Assembly: GCA_025464975.1 (NCBI GenBank) | Contig: JAODMT010000024.1 | Coordinates: 574,634-638,633, forward strand | Reading direction: 5' to 3' | DNA length: 64,000 nucleotides | Source of the DNA: Microbacteriaceae bacterium | Lineage (GTDB): Bacteria > Actinomycetota > Actinomycetes > Actinomycetales > Microbacteriaceae | Shown: piece after piece, positions 37,431 through 49,125 of the stretch | Position numbering within the stretch: position 1 is the stretch's first letter | Layout: each line of letters starts with the position of its first letter | Program-made: the position numbers and the translations under genes | Notes under the pieces: model-generated | Told to the model about the DNA's origin: nothing | Database searches by the model: none | Seen by the model: the letters and a program-made list of their open reading frames with translations, nothing else

Positions 37431-38111
37431 ATGACGGCACGAATTCTTGTAGTCGATGACGACACTGCCCTCGCGGAGATGATTGGAATTGTCTTGCGCT
37501 CCGAGGGGTTCGACCCTGCCTTCTGTCGGGATGGTGCGCTCGCCCTCGAGGCGTTTCGGGAGTCAAAGCCCGACCTCGTGCTTCTCGACCTCATGCTCCC
37601 TGGCAAGGACGGCATCGAGGTGTGCGCCGAAATCCGCGAGGAATCCGGTGTCCCGATCATCATGCTCACCGCCAAGTCCGATTCGGCGGATGTCGTGCGG
37701 GGCCTGGAAAGCGGGGCCGACGACTACGTCGTCAAGCCGTTCAATCCCAAGGAACTCGTCGCCCGCATCCGCACCCGGCTACGGCCGACACCGAACGGCA
37801 TCGCCAACGTGCTGCAGGTCGGAGACCTTCAGCTGGATGTCGCGGGGCACGAGGTCAAACGCGGGACCTCGAAAATCAACCTGACTCCGCTCGAATTCGA
37901 ACTGCTGCTCGCTCTCGCGCTGAAGCCGCAACAGGTGTTCACGCGGGAGATGCTGTTGGAACAGGTCTGGGGCTATCACTACAAGGCCGACACTCGCCTG
38001 GTGAATGTGCACGTGCAGCGGCTGAGAGCCAAGGTCGAGGAAGACCCCGACAACCCGCGAATCGTCATGACCGTGCGCGGCGTCGGCTATCGCGCCGGGG
38101 CGAGTGCCTGA
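37431..38111 (+). CDS. mtrA: two-component response regulator MtrA
   Basis: A 226-residue OmpR-family regulator of cell-wall metabolism and division. Receiver domain: acidic pocket VVDDD (about 8-12), phospho-acceptor D53 in LLDLMLPGKDG, conserved Thr in IIMLTAKS, Lys in VKPFNPKELVARI. The DNA-binding winged helix is seen in NLTPLEFELLLALALKPQQVFTREMLLEQVWGY and TRLVNVHVQRLRAKVEEDP. ATG 37431 has GAACTGG upstream. Its partner mtrB is usually the next gene; here a fur gene and an aquaporin separate them by 1.5 kb. The 125-base gap upstream is A+T-richer and probably contains the promoter. Confidence 0.95.
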   Translation: MTARILVVDDDTALAEMIGIVLRSEGFDPAFCRDGALALEAFRESKPDLVLLDLMLPGKDGIEVCAEIREESGVPIIMLTAKSDSADVVRGLESGADDYVVKPFNPKELVARIRTRLRPTPNGIANVLQVGDLQLDVAGHEVKRGTSKINLTPLEFELLLALALKPQQVFTREMLLEQVWGYHYKADTRLVNVHVQRLRAKVEEDPDNPRIVMTVRGVGYRAGASA

Positions 38112-38161
38112 GCTGACGGCGGGCGCAACGGTAGGAAGATGCCGAGCGAGCAAGGCAACCC

Positions 38162-38191
38162 TTACCTCGCGTTGGATTTTCGTGCTTAACT
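38162..38191 (+). promoter_or_regulatory. predicted near-leaderless promoter of the second fur gene
   Basis: TTACCT at 38162 and TTAACT at 38186 are separated by 18 bases; the ATG follows at 38198, so the transcript would be nearly leaderless. The layout resembles the A+T island before furA at 29606. Confidence 0.4.
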
Positions 38192-38197
38192 GAACGT

Positions 38198-38638
38198 ATG
38201 TACACCCCGTTGAGAGAGGAGCTGCGTCACTCCGGCCTGCGTGCGACTCCTGGTCGCCTCGAGGTGCTCAGAACGCTCGAGGAGCACCCTCACTCGGACG
38301 CCGAGCGGCTGCAGAGACTGCTCGCACCGTCGCTCCCCGACATCTCGATCCAGTCGGTGCACAACGTGCTCTCCGACCTCACCCGAGCCGGACTGGTGCG
38401 GCGGATCGAACCCGCTTATTCGGCTGCGCTGTATGAACGTCGTCTCGATGACAACCACCACCACGTGGTCTGCACCTCGTGCGGGGCGGTCGCCGATGTC
38501 GACTGTGTCGTCGGCAGCGCGCCGTGTCTCCACCCATCCGACGCTGCGGGCTATCGGATCGAGGAGGCCGAAGTCACTTTCTGGGGACTATGTGCGAATT
38601 GCGCGGCCCTCGAGTCGGACGCCGCTAGCGGAGCTTGA
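38198..38638 (+). CDS. second FurA-like Fur-family regulator
   Basis: 146 residues, closely similar to FurA at 29643. The winged helix is SGLRATPGRLEVLRTLEEHPHSDAE with IQSVHNVLSDLTRAGLVRRIE. The metal core [19 protein letters not shown] and the C-terminal CANCAA give the same zinc and regulatory ligands. No catalase is beside it; instead it stands between mtrA and a convergent aquaporin gene. It may regulate the aquaporin, mtrB or distant peroxide genes; nothing in the sequence decides this. The ten-residue C-terminal extension is not shared with FurA. Confidence 0.9.
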   Translation: MYTPLREELRHSGLRATPGRLEVLRTLEEHPHSDAERLQRLLAPSLPDISIQSVHNVLSDLTRAGLVRRIEPAYSAALYERRLDDNHHHVVCTSCGAVADVDCVVGSAPCLHPSDAAGYRIEEAEVTFWGLCANCAALESDAASGA

Positions 38639-38686
38639 CCGATAGAAAGCGCTCCCTGACGACAAAAACGTGACGCTGCCCGGGGT

Positions 38687-39430
38687 TCAGCTGACCGGGA
38701 CGAGCGCGCGTGTGCGCGCGAACAGCGGCTTCCAGGTGAGGCCAGCGATCGCCGCGCCGAGCAGCGGGGCGACGATGAACACCCACAGCTGACCGAGCGC
38801 GACCGGGCCGCCGTAGATCGCGGACGCGATCGAGCGCGCGGGGTTGACCGACGAGTTGCTCACCGGAATCGCCACGAGGTGGATGACGACGAGCGTGAGC
38901 CCGATGACGAGCGGTGCGAAGCCGGCCGTGGGTGATCCGGGGGCCGTGACTCCGAGGATGACGAAGAGGAACACCGCCGTGAGGACCGTTTCAATAAGGA
39001 ACACGGATGCGAGGTCGAATCCTCCAGGAGAGCGAGTGCCGTACCCGGTGGAGGCGAAGCCCTTCGCCTGCGCCGCCTGCAGGAAGCCGTTCGGCCCACC
39101 GGCGGCGATCAGGTAAATGATGCTGCTCGCTATCGCGCCGCCGATGATCTGCACGACCCAGTACGGCACGACGTCCCGCCACGGGAGCCGGCCGGCAATC
39201 GCCGCTCCGAGCGTCACCGCCGGGTTGAAGTGGCCGCCCGAGATGTGGCCGACCGCGTACGCGCCCACCACGACGGAGAGCCCGAGAGCGAGCGCGACAC
39301 CGAGGTAGCCGGTGTTCGACGAGGCGAACAGTGCGGTGCCGAGGACGGCGGAAACGAGGACGAAGGTGCCGAATGCCTCGGCGATGAGCCGAGCCCCGAG
39401 GCGAGGGGTGCTGTGTGTTGTGTCTGACAA
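38687..39430 (-). CDS. aqpZ: aquaporin (MIP family, AqpZ-like water channel)
   Basis: A 247-residue channel with six membrane helices and both NPA half-helices: SGGHFNPAVT (about residue 70) and SSVNPARS (about residue 198). An Arg follows the second NPA and there is a small residue at the preceding positions, consistent with a water-selective (AqpZ-like) rather than glycerol channel. ARLIAEAFGTFVLV is the usual first helix. It converges on fur2 and is divergent from mtrB. Aquaporins of this class can pass hydrogen peroxide, which would make sense next to a FurA-like regulator, but that is inference. Confidence 0.9.
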   Translation of the reverse strand: MSDTTHSTPRLGARLIAEAFGTFVLVSAVLGTALFASSNTGYLGVALALGLSVVVGAYAVGHISGGHFNPAVTLGAAIAGRLPWRDVVPYWVVQIIGGAIASSIIYLIAAGGPNGFLQAAQAKGFASTGYGTRSPGGFDLASVFLIETVLTAVFLFVILGVTAPGSPTAGFAPLVIGLTLVVIHLVAIPVSNSSVNPARSIASAIYGGPVALGQLWVFIVAPLLGAAIAGLTWKPLFARTRALVPVS

Positions 39431-39669
39431 TGTGATGCAATCCGATCATGTGAATGGTTGGTACACATCGACGCTAGTCGGCGGGATGACCCCCTAACCT
39501 AGAACGACCTGTCCGCCCCCTGAATGTCACCTGTGCGGGGGTCGACAGGCCGTTCCGAAACAGCTCCGAGGCAGCGGCGAATGCAACCAGATGGGTCCTG
39601 CGACTCCTAGCACATCCGCCCCGCGGAACCGCGAATCGGCTGATGCTCTCGACTACTCTGGGATTCACC

Positions 39670-41271
39670 ATGACACCCTTCACCTGGCGGTCGTACCCCG
39701 ATCGGCTCGTGCATTTCTGGCGGGCATCGCTGCAGTTCCGTACCGTGGCGATCACCGTGCTGCTGTCTGGCTTTGCGGTGCTGATAATCGGTACATTCAT
39801 CTCGATCAGCATCAGCAACAACCTGTTCGAGTCGCGCAGCATCCAGGTGCAGGAGGAGGCGCGAAGCGCGCACAACCTCGCCCAGGGCATCTTCGACGCC
39901 GCCGGAACCTCGACCGGGCAGGGCTCGGCGGTGGAACTCGACACCCTCTCGGGAACGGTGCAGGACAAGATTGCGCCGTCGACGACAACCCCCGGGGGCA
40001 CTAAGTTCGCGATCAAGCGAACCCCGGGCCAGGTAGACACCTCGTCCAACATGCAGCCGGTCAGTTCGACGAACTTTCCCAACGTGGTCTCGAGCTCGCT
40101 TCGTGACCGGGTGGTGAAGGACCCGCTGCACGTGCAAATCCAGCCGGTGTCGCTGCCCGACGGGTCCCCGGGTCTCGTCGCAGGCTCGCAGATGAACGTG
40201 CCAACGGCCGGGAGCTATGAGCTGTACCTCGTCTACGACCTCTCGCAGGTGCAGCAGACGCTGAACTTCGTGCAACAGACCCTCGTGCTCGGCAGCCTCG
40301 CGCTCGTGCTTCTCATCGGAGCCGTCACCTACACGGTCGTTCGACTCGTCGTGGGCCCGATCCGCATTGCCGCCGAGACCAGTGAAAGGCTCGCGGCCGG
40401 CCAGCTGGAGCAGCGGCTGCCCGAGCGAGGCGAGGACGTGATCGCGACCCTCGCCCGCTCGTTCAACGGGATGGCCGACAGCCTGCAGAAGCAGATCACC
40501 AAACTGGCGGAGCTGTCGCGCGTCCAGCAGCGTTTCGTCTCGGACGTGAGCCACGAACTGCGCACTCCTCTGACCACCATTCGCCTCGCAGGCGACGTGC
40601 TGTACGACCAGCGAGACGAATTCGAACCGGCGACCGCGCGTACGGCCGAACTGTTGCATACCCAGGTGCAGCGGTTCGAGGTGCTCCTCGCCGACCTGCT
40701 CGAGGTGAGCCGCTACGACGCCGGCGCCGTCGAGCTGGAGATCGAACCGACGAACCTGGTTCGGCTCGTCGAGGATGCCGTCGATTCGATGCAGCCGCTC
40801 GCCGATCAGCGCGGTTCGGCTCTGCGCTTCGAGGCCCTCGGCGGGTACTTCGAGGCGGAATTGGACGGTCGCCGAATCCGCCGGGTGCTCCGTAATCTGC
40901 TCGGCAACGCCGTCGAGCACGGCGAGGGCCGCCCGATCGTGGTCAGAGTCGACAGCAACGCGACGGCGGTCGCGGTGTCGGTGCGCGACTACGGGGTCGG
41001 CATGTCATCGTCGGAGGTCTCCCAGGTCTTCGACCGGTTCTGGCGGGCGGACCCGTCTCGACAGCGCACGATCGGCGGCACCGGCCTCGGTCTCGCCATC
41101 TCGCTCGAGGACGCCACTCTGCACGAGGGGTGGCTCGAGGTGTGGTCCGAACCGGGCGTTGGCACCTGTTTCCGGCTCACGCTTCCTCGCAAGCGCGGGT
41201 TCCCAATCCAGTCGTCGCCGCTTCACCTCTCCCCGGATGACACCCCGGCGATCGAGGGAGCGAACCCATGA
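39670..41271 (+). CDS. mtrB: two-component sensor histidine kinase MtrB
   Basis: About 533 residues. Two membrane helices (about 25-48 and 195-220) flank an extracytoplasmic domain, followed by a HAMP region (VVGPIRIAAETSERLAAGQLEQRLPERGEDVIATLARSFNGM). The HisKA domain with QRFVSDVSHELRTPLTTIRLAGDVLY (His about residue 294) and a HATPase domain (NLLGNAVEHG, DYGVGMS, GTGLGLAI) complete it. ATG 39670 has a GGGA seven bases upstream; ATG 39643 would add nine residues. It is coupled to lpqB by an ATGA overlap, as in other actinobacteria, and acts on MtrA, whose gene is displaced upstream. Confidence 0.94.
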   Translation: MTPFTWRSYPDRLVHFWRASLQFRTVAITVLLSGFAVLIIGTFISISISNNLFESRSIQVQEEARSAHNLAQGIFDAAGTSTGQGSAVELDTLSGTVQDKIAPSTTTPGGTKFAIKRTPGQVDTSSNMQPVSSTNFPNVVSSSLRDRVVKDPLHVQIQPVSLPDGSPGLVAGSQMNVPTAGSYELYLVYDLSQVQQTLNFVQQTLVLGSLALVLLIGAVTYTVVRLVVGPIRIAAETSERLAAGQLEQRLPERGEDVIATLARSFNGMADSLQKQITKLAELSRVQQRFVSDVSHELRTPLTTIRLAGDVLYDQRDEFEPATARTAELLHTQVQRFEVLLADLLEVSRYDAGAVELEIEPTNLVRLVEDAVDSMQPLADQRGSALRFEALGGYFEAELDGRRIRRVLRNLLGNAVEHGEGRPIVVRVDSNATAVAVSVRDYGVGMSSSEVSQVFDRFWRADPSRQRTIGGTGLGLAISLEDATLHEGWLEVWSEPGVGTCFRLTLPRKRGFPIQSSPLHLSPDDTPAIEGANP

Positions 41272-43007
41272 TCGGCCGACCCGGGTTTGGCACAACCGGT
41301 GATGTGCACCGCCGGGTGGCCGGCGGTCGTCGGAGAGCGCTGACCGTCGTCATCGCGCTGACCGTGACTCTCGTGACCCTCACCGGGTGCGTGGGAATTC
41401 CCATGTCGGGGCCGGTGAGTCAGGGGCTTCCGGTCAACGAGGTGAGCGGCGCCGGAAACATCGCCTACAACCCGGAGGGTCCGGAGGCCGGGGCCAGCCA
41501 ACAGAACATCCTTCGCGGCTTTATCGCGTCGTTTACCTCGGCGACCGGGGGGTACGCGGTAGCCAAGCAATTTCTCTCGTCCGGATTTGCCAACAAGTGG
41601 GATCCGCGAGCGTCCGTTCAGGTGCGCACGGGTGGTCCCAAGCTCTTGGCGGTCGACGCGAGCACCATCGACTACTCCTTCGACACTGTGGCGATCGTCG
41701 ACAAGACCGGTGCCTACGCGGAGTCGTCCCTCGCGGCAACGCTTCAGTACAGCTTCGTCAGGGAGAAGAACCAGTGGCGCATCAGTGCGGCACCGGACGG
41801 GATTGTGCTCGCCCAGCCCACCTTCGAGCGGATCTTCACTCAGCGTCCGCTTTACTTTCTGGACTCCACCAACACCCACCTCATACCGGATCTTCGCTGG
41901 TTCCCAACCGGCAGCACCTCAATGACCCGGATCGTCAACGCAGTGCTGGCCGGCCCGCCGGATTGGCTGAAGGGTGCGGCGTTTTCGCGTTTTCCGGATG
42001 GGACGGCACTGTCGGATGCCGGCAGCGTGGTCACCTCGGACAATGGGGTGGCAACGATCGACCTGACGAAGGATGCCTCGGCGGCGAGTGCGCGAGACAG
42101 ACAACTCATGAAGCTGCAATTGTTCGAGAGCCTTCGGCTCGTGCCGAACGTCTCGAGCGTAAGCATCTCGGTGGAGGGAACACCGATGCAGATCGACGAC
42201 ACTGTCGACGCGCTGCAGGTCGACAACAAGGTCGACACTCAGGCCCTCGTGTTCCGGAACAACAGATTCGGGTTCTACGCCAACGGTGGTGTGTCCCAAC
42301 TCCCCGCACTGAGCCAGCGTGTCTCGGCGCTCGGCGCCCAGGCCGCCACCCTCTCCTCGGACCAGAGCACGGTCGCCGTGCTCGGCACCGGCGGCGTCTC
42401 GGTGGTTCGACGCGGCGAGCCCACGCCGCCGGTGGATCCGCGCTCCAACCTCATTGCGCCGTCGCTCGACGAGGCCGGGTTTACCTGGTCGGTCCCGTAT
42501 GACAATCCCAACGCGATCGTGGCCTTTGATCCGAGCGGCGGCAGCCACCCGGTGAGCGCACCCGTCCCGTCATCCGGCTCCCAGATCGTGTCGCTCGAGG
42601 TCTCTCGCGAGGGTTCTCGAGTGTTGATTCTGCTTTCCGCACCGAGCGGTCCGAGACTCATCGTCGCTGCCATCGTTCGTGATGAGAAGCAGGTTCCCGT
42701 GAGCATAGGTACGCCGATCCTCGATCTGTCACTCGGCGACGGCGAAGCGATCGACGCGACCTGGGTCGACCAGACGACCGTCGCAACTCTCGTCACCTTG
42801 AGCCAGCAGTCGAGGGTCGAGCTTTACGCGATCGGTGGGAAGCGCACATCGCTCGATGTTCTGCCTTCGGCAGACGAGATCGTCGGCGGCAACAACGGGG
42901 CTGATGGGCTCCGGGTGCTCGGCGACGATCAGTCGATCTGGGTCTACCGCGGAAGCAGTTGGCAGCGCTCGAACGTCACGGTGTCATTCATCGCGACCCA
43001 GCGCTGA
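41268..43007 (+). CDS. lpqB: lipoprotein LpqB
   Basis: A 579-residue lipoprotein that modulates MtrB. The signal peptide has a basic N-terminus and the lipobox LTGC, with the lipidated Cys at residue 41. A GerMN domain lies in the middle (about 190-310: TRIVNAVLAGPPDWLKGAAFSRFPDG and DLTKDASAASARDRQLMKLQLFESLR). The C-terminal half is a beta-propeller-like LpqB domain. The ATG overlaps the mtrB stop by four bases. Length matches the family (~580). Confidence 0.94.
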   Translation: MIGRPGFGTTGDVHRRVAGGRRRALTVVIALTVTLVTLTGCVGIPMSGPVSQGLPVNEVSGAGNIAYNPEGPEAGASQQNILRGFIASFTSATGGYAVAKQFLSSGFANKWDPRASVQVRTGGPKLLAVDASTIDYSFDTVAIVDKTGAYAESSLAATLQYSFVREKNQWRISAAPDGIVLAQPTFERIFTQRPLYFLDSTNTHLIPDLRWFPTGSTSMTRIVNAVLAGPPDWLKGAAFSRFPDGTALSDAGSVVTSDNGVATIDLTKDASAASARDRQLMKLQLFESLRLVPNVSSVSISVEGTPMQIDDTVDALQVDNKVDTQALVFRNNRFGFYANGGVSQLPALSQRVSALGAQAATLSSDQSTVAVLGTGGVSVVRRGEPTPPVDPRSNLIAPSLDEAGFTWSVPYDNPNAIVAFDPSGGSHPVSAPVPSSGSQIVSLEVSREGSRVLILLSAPSGPRLIVAAIVRDEKQVPVSIGTPILDLSLGDGEAIDATWVDQTTVATLVTLSQQSRVELYAIGGKRTSLDVLPSADEIVGGNNGADGLRVLGDDQSIWVYRGSSWQRSNVTVSFIATQR

Positions 43008-43073
43008 GCGGATTCTCCACAGAAGTCTTCGCTCGGGGGGAGGCGGGTCGCGCGTCGGTGCAGGGTTGGCGGT

Positions 43074-43766
43074 GTGCACCCCGCAATAGTCGCCGCCGCC
43101 CTCGACGCCCTCGCCGTTCTCGTTCCGGTCAGTTGCGCCGGGTGCGGGGCAGATGACCGGGGCCTGTGTTCCGCCTGCCGATCGCAACTCGTTCCGACGC
43201 TGGTCGAGCAGCGCCTCGACGGCGGCCTGAGCGTCGTGTCGGCTTTGGGCTATGACGGGGTCGCGCGGCGCAGCATCCTGACGCTCAAGGAGCAGGGCAG
43301 AGCAGATCTTGCCCGACCGCTCGGCCGGCTCCTCGCGGTGGCGGTCGCCGCCGCCGTCGATACGTTCGCGCCCGCCGCCACATCGGTCGCCATCGAGGTC
43401 GCCATCGTGCCCGCGAGTGGCCGGTCGTACCGTCGCAGGGGCTACGACCCGGTGCGGCTCCTCGCGCGGCGGGCCGGCGTGCGGATCGCCCGTGTCGGGC
43501 TTCGGGCCGGCCGCGGCCCCGCCACCCAGAAAACGCTCGACCGAGAGGGCAGGATGGCCAACCTCGTCGGTTCGATGCGGGCGACGCGTCGGCTGAGCGG
43601 GCGACGTTTTCTGCTTCTGGACGATGTCGTGACGACCGGCTCGACTCTCGTCGAAGCCGCGCGGGCGCTGCGTTCCGCCGGCGCGGAGGTGGTTGGTTGC
43701 GTCACCCTCGCCTACACCCCAAGGCGTTTGCTGGGACTCTCGACAGAGACCGCACAAAGGCCGTGA
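43074..43766 (+). CDS. ComF family phosphoribosyltransferase-like protein
   Basis: 230 residues. The N-terminal zinc-ribbon-like part has VSCAGCGADDRGLCSACRS (four Cys). The C-terminal type I phosphoribosyltransferase domain carries the PRPP motif RFLLLDDVVTTGSTLVEAARAL (about residues 180-200). RSYRRRGYDPVRLLAR and GRGPATQKTLDREGRMANL are ComF signatures. ComF proteins assist DNA uptake in competent bacteria; in actinobacteria the role is unclear. GTG 43074. In mycobacteria the homologue (Rv3242c) also lies between lpqB and hpf. Confidence 0.88.
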   Translation: MHPAIVAAALDALAVLVPVSCAGCGADDRGLCSACRSQLVPTLVEQRLDGGLSVVSALGYDGVARRSILTLKEQGRADLARPLGRLLAVAVAAAVDTFAPAATSVAIEVAIVPASGRSYRRRGYDPVRLLARRAGVRIARVGLRAGRGPATQKTLDREGRMANLVGSMRATRRLSGRRFLLLDDVVTTGSTLVEAARALRSAGAEVVGCVTLAYTPRRLLGLSTETAQRP

Positions 43767-43861
43767 CACGGCCGGGTCGTCAGGACTACGGTGGGCAAAA
43801 GAGGCGCGGAAATATCGCCTGGTTCCACTGGGCGTCGCGCCGAAAGGAACTGGGGAGAGCC

Positions 43862-44554
43862 ATGGAAATTTCCATCAATGGTCGCAATCTGGGCATCACC
43901 GACCGATTTCGGGACTACGCCACCGAAAAGGCCGAGAAGATTGCCCACCTCGCCGACAGGGCTCTTGCTTTCGAAGTGAAAGTAAGCCGGCACAACGAGA
44001 AGAACGGATCGACCGGCGACGACCGGGTGGAACTCACGTTGATCGGACCTGGTCCGCTCGTACGTGCGGAGGCAGACGGCTCCGATAAATACGTTGCCTT
44101 CGATCTCGCTCTCGACAAAATTGTTGAACGTCTCCGACGGGCCAAGGATCGTCACAAGGTGCATCGCGGTAACCATCGACCCACGTCGCTCCGCGAGGCG
44201 AGCGCCAGTGGATTCAGCGTCACGGATCTGCGCCCGGCCGATGCCTCCGTCATGGAGAAGGTGCGCACCGGTGCGATCGATATCGACAACGCGACGCCCA
44301 GCGCGGAGGAGTCCGATTGGAGCCCGGTCGTCATCCGCAAGAAGGTGTTCGCTTCGGTGCCGATGACCGTTGATGATGCGCTCTATTACATGGAGCTCGT
44401 CGGCCACGACTTCTACCTGTTCATCGACGCCGAGACCGACCGGCCGAGTGTCGTGTACCGGCGGAAGGGCTGGGACTACGGCGTGATCGGACTGGACGAT
44501 TCGGCGACCGAGCTGCAGGAGGTCGCAACAGCGACCCGCAAGATGCGCGGCTAG
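43862..44554 (+). CDS. hpf: ribosome hibernation promoting factor, long form (HPF)
   Basis: 230 residues. The N-terminal S30AE domain (MEISINGRNLGITDRFRDYATEKAEKIAHL, about 1-105) binds the decoding region of the ribosome. The C-terminal dimerisation domain (PVVIRKKVFASVPMTVDDALYYMELVGHDFYLFIDAETDRPSVVYRRKGWDYGVI, about 160-225) joins two ribosomes into 100S particles. ATG 43862 follows GGGGAGA; upstream in-frame codons overlap comF and lack the conserved start. A strong terminator follows, separating it from secA. Confidence 0.94.
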   Translation: MEISINGRNLGITDRFRDYATEKAEKIAHLADRALAFEVKVSRHNEKNGSTGDDRVELTLIGPGPLVRAEADGSDKYVAFDLALDKIVERLRRAKDRHKVHRGNHRPTSLREASASGFSVTDLRPADASVMEKVRTGAIDIDNATPSAEESDWSPVVIRKKVFASVPMTVDDALYYMELVGHDFYLFIDAETDRPSVVYRRKGWDYGVIGLDDSATELQEVATATRKMRG

Positions 44555-44582
44555 AGCCGGCACAGCCGTGCTGTGAGCAGGG

Positions 44583-44615
44583 GCGGGGCCATCGCGTGCG
44601 ATGGCCCCGCTTTTT
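44583..44615 (+). terminator. rho-independent terminator after hpf
   Basis: A perfect stem, GCGGGGCCATCGC paired with GCGATGGCCCCGC around a minimal loop, followed by TTTTT. The remaining 200 bases before secA show nothing else supported. Confidence 0.92.
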
Positions 44616-44818
44616 CGTTTCGTGGCGGAGGCCAAGTCCTGCCCGAGTAGTCAGTAAAGCCCGGACTAGGCTTGCTACCATTACAGATTGGTCACAGGGC
44701 TCGCGGTCGCGGTGCATTGTGGCTCAACTGAAGCTTCGCGGAAGGCATTCAAGCGCCGAGTTGCCCACCCGGGGGCACGGCTTCCGCATTCGTGTGACAA
44801 ATGCATCTGGAGTGAGCA

Positions 44819-47623
<2,805 letters not shown>

Positions 47624-47649
47624 TCTCGGCACGCGAAATCGTGTGCTGA

Positions 47650-47687
47650 CGCGCCGCCCGACTTATGCCGGGCGGCGCGTTAGTTTT
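47650..47687 (+). terminator. rho-independent terminator after secA
   Basis: An 11-base stem, CGCGCCGCCCG with CGGGCGGCGCG, an eight-base loop and the T-rich tail TTAGTTTT. Confidence 0.85.
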
Positions 47688-47756
47688 GCTCGGCCAGTCC
47701 CTCGAAATCGGGTACGCCCTTTCTGACTTGCCGCGGTCCTGCCTAGGCTGGGGGTC

Positions 47757-48386
47757 ATGAAACATAAATTTTCCCTGGTTGTCGGATTCGGCGTCGGCTT
47801 CGTACTCGGTGCTCGCGCGGGTCGTGCACGGTACGAGCAGATCAAGCGCGCCACCGCGCGCCTGTGGGAAAGCCCCGGCGTGCGCCGAACCAGGCTCGAG
47901 GTCGAGGCCTACGCGCGCCAGCAGGCGCCGATAGTCAGGGCACAGGCGGAGTCGCTGGCCAAGGCAACTCCGGCGGCCATTGCCGAGAGCGCGCGAGCCG
48001 CCGCGGATTCCGCGCGGGCCGCCGCCGACCGTGCCGCCGCGCTCGCCAACGAGCTGGCCGAGCGCGTGACGACGGTCGCACGGGATGTCGCGGCCAATGT
48101 GACGGACACCGCGAAGGATGTCGCGGACAAGACCGTCACTACCGCGAAGGGTGTTGCCGACAGAACAACCTCGACCGCCAAAGGCGTCGCGGACAAGACG
48201 GCGAATCGAACCAAGGATGTTCGCGGCAGGGTCTCCGACACCGCGGACGACCTTCGCGACCGGGTCACCGCCACGGCGGCGGAACTGCGCGAGCGCGGTG
48301 AGGGCGCTCGCGATCGGGTGGTCGCCAAGGCGAGTGAATCGCGTGACGGCGCGCTTGCAGACCTCGAGGACGACGACGACCGGTAG
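47757..48386 (+). CDS. YtxH-like membrane-associated protein with LEA-like repeats
   Basis: 209 residues. The N-terminus MKHKFSLVVGFGVGFVLGARAGRARYEQI resembles YtxH-type proteins with one glycine-rich membrane segment. From about residue 65 it is a long, highly charged helix with degenerate 11-residue periodicity: DTAKDVADKTV, TTAKGVADRTT, STAKGVADKTA. This resembles group 3 LEA/desiccation proteins. It ends in DLEDDDDR. The lone gene is probably stress related; its exact role is unknown. Position 47757 is an ATG. Confidence 0.78.
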   Translation: MKHKFSLVVGFGVGFVLGARAGRARYEQIKRATARLWESPGVRRTRLEVEAYARQQAPIVRAQAESLAKATPAAIAESARAAADSARAAADRAAALANELAERVTTVARDVAANVTDTAKDVADKTVTTAKGVADRTTSTAKGVADKTANRTKDVRGRVSDTADDLRDRVTATAAELRERGEGARDRVVAKASESRDGALADLEDDDDR

Positions 48387-48445
48387 TTAGCAAGCCCGGG
48401 AGGGTTCTGCGGTGAGCGGTTGACCAGAAGCCGTTCACGGCTCGT

Positions 48446-48913
48446 TCAGAGCACGTTGATAGCCGTGGCGCGCCAGCGGTTGTCGAGCCCCTCGAGGCGC
48501 AGGGCGACGGCGCGAGTCCTCGCTCGCCCCTGCACGATGACGACCGCTTCGATCACGCCGTCGCGCGGTTCACAGATGCTTGTGGACCCGATCGCGAAAC
48601 TGGGCCGACGAACCACCTGGCCCTTGGCCTGCCGCGCGCGCGACGACAGAACTACGCGCTTGAGCAGGTGTCTGTAGACGTCATCGGTCACCCAGCGCGA
48701 AATCTGCTCAAGGTCGCGGGCGCCGGCGAGGATTTCGATCACGCAGCGGGTGAGATTCTCAAGGAGTGGTTGTGGATTGGGTAGATCCGACCGGCGAGCC
48801 GGCTGCGTCCCGAAGAACTCCTCCGACTGAAACGGCGCCCTGATTACTTTGCTTGGGAGAGTCTCGCGCGCGTGCGCCGCTCCGGGGGATGGGGCGGGGA
48901 CTGCGTCGCTCAT
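48446..48913 (-). CDS. Rv3235-family protein
   Basis: About 155 residues. The first 55 are low-complexity. The conserved domain runs PQPLLENLTRCVIEILAGARDLEQISRWVTDDVYRHLLKRV, then SARARQAKG-like and RTRAVALRLEGLDNRWRATAINVL. It matches the actinobacterial family named after Rv3235, located between secA and pdtaS in M. tuberculosis; function unknown. ATG 48913 (MSDAVP) is preferred because GGAG lies seven bases upstream; ATG 48925 is an alternative. Confidence 0.78.
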   Translation of the reverse strand: MSDAVPAPSPGAAHARETLPSKVIRAPFQSEEFFGTQPARRSDLPNPQPLLENLTRCVIEILAGARDLEQISRWVTDDVYRHLLKRVVLSSRARQAKGQVVRRPSFAIGSTSICEPRDGVIEAVVIVQGRARTRAVALRLEGLDNRWRATAINVL

Positions 48914-49125
48914 AGCTGACTCCACGTCGCTAAGTCGCCGAGGGCTGATCCACCCGAAGGCTGCATCATTGAAGGATTAATGGTCGGTGGCATCCTTCAG
49001 CTCCCCCGAACGGGGGATGTCGCCTTGTTCAGAACTAAAGCAGCAGTTGCTTCGGGTGTCCACGCCCCAACCTTTAGGTGTGGATAACTCACCCACGGCG
49101 TGCGTGTCGTCACTACGGTCGCAGC

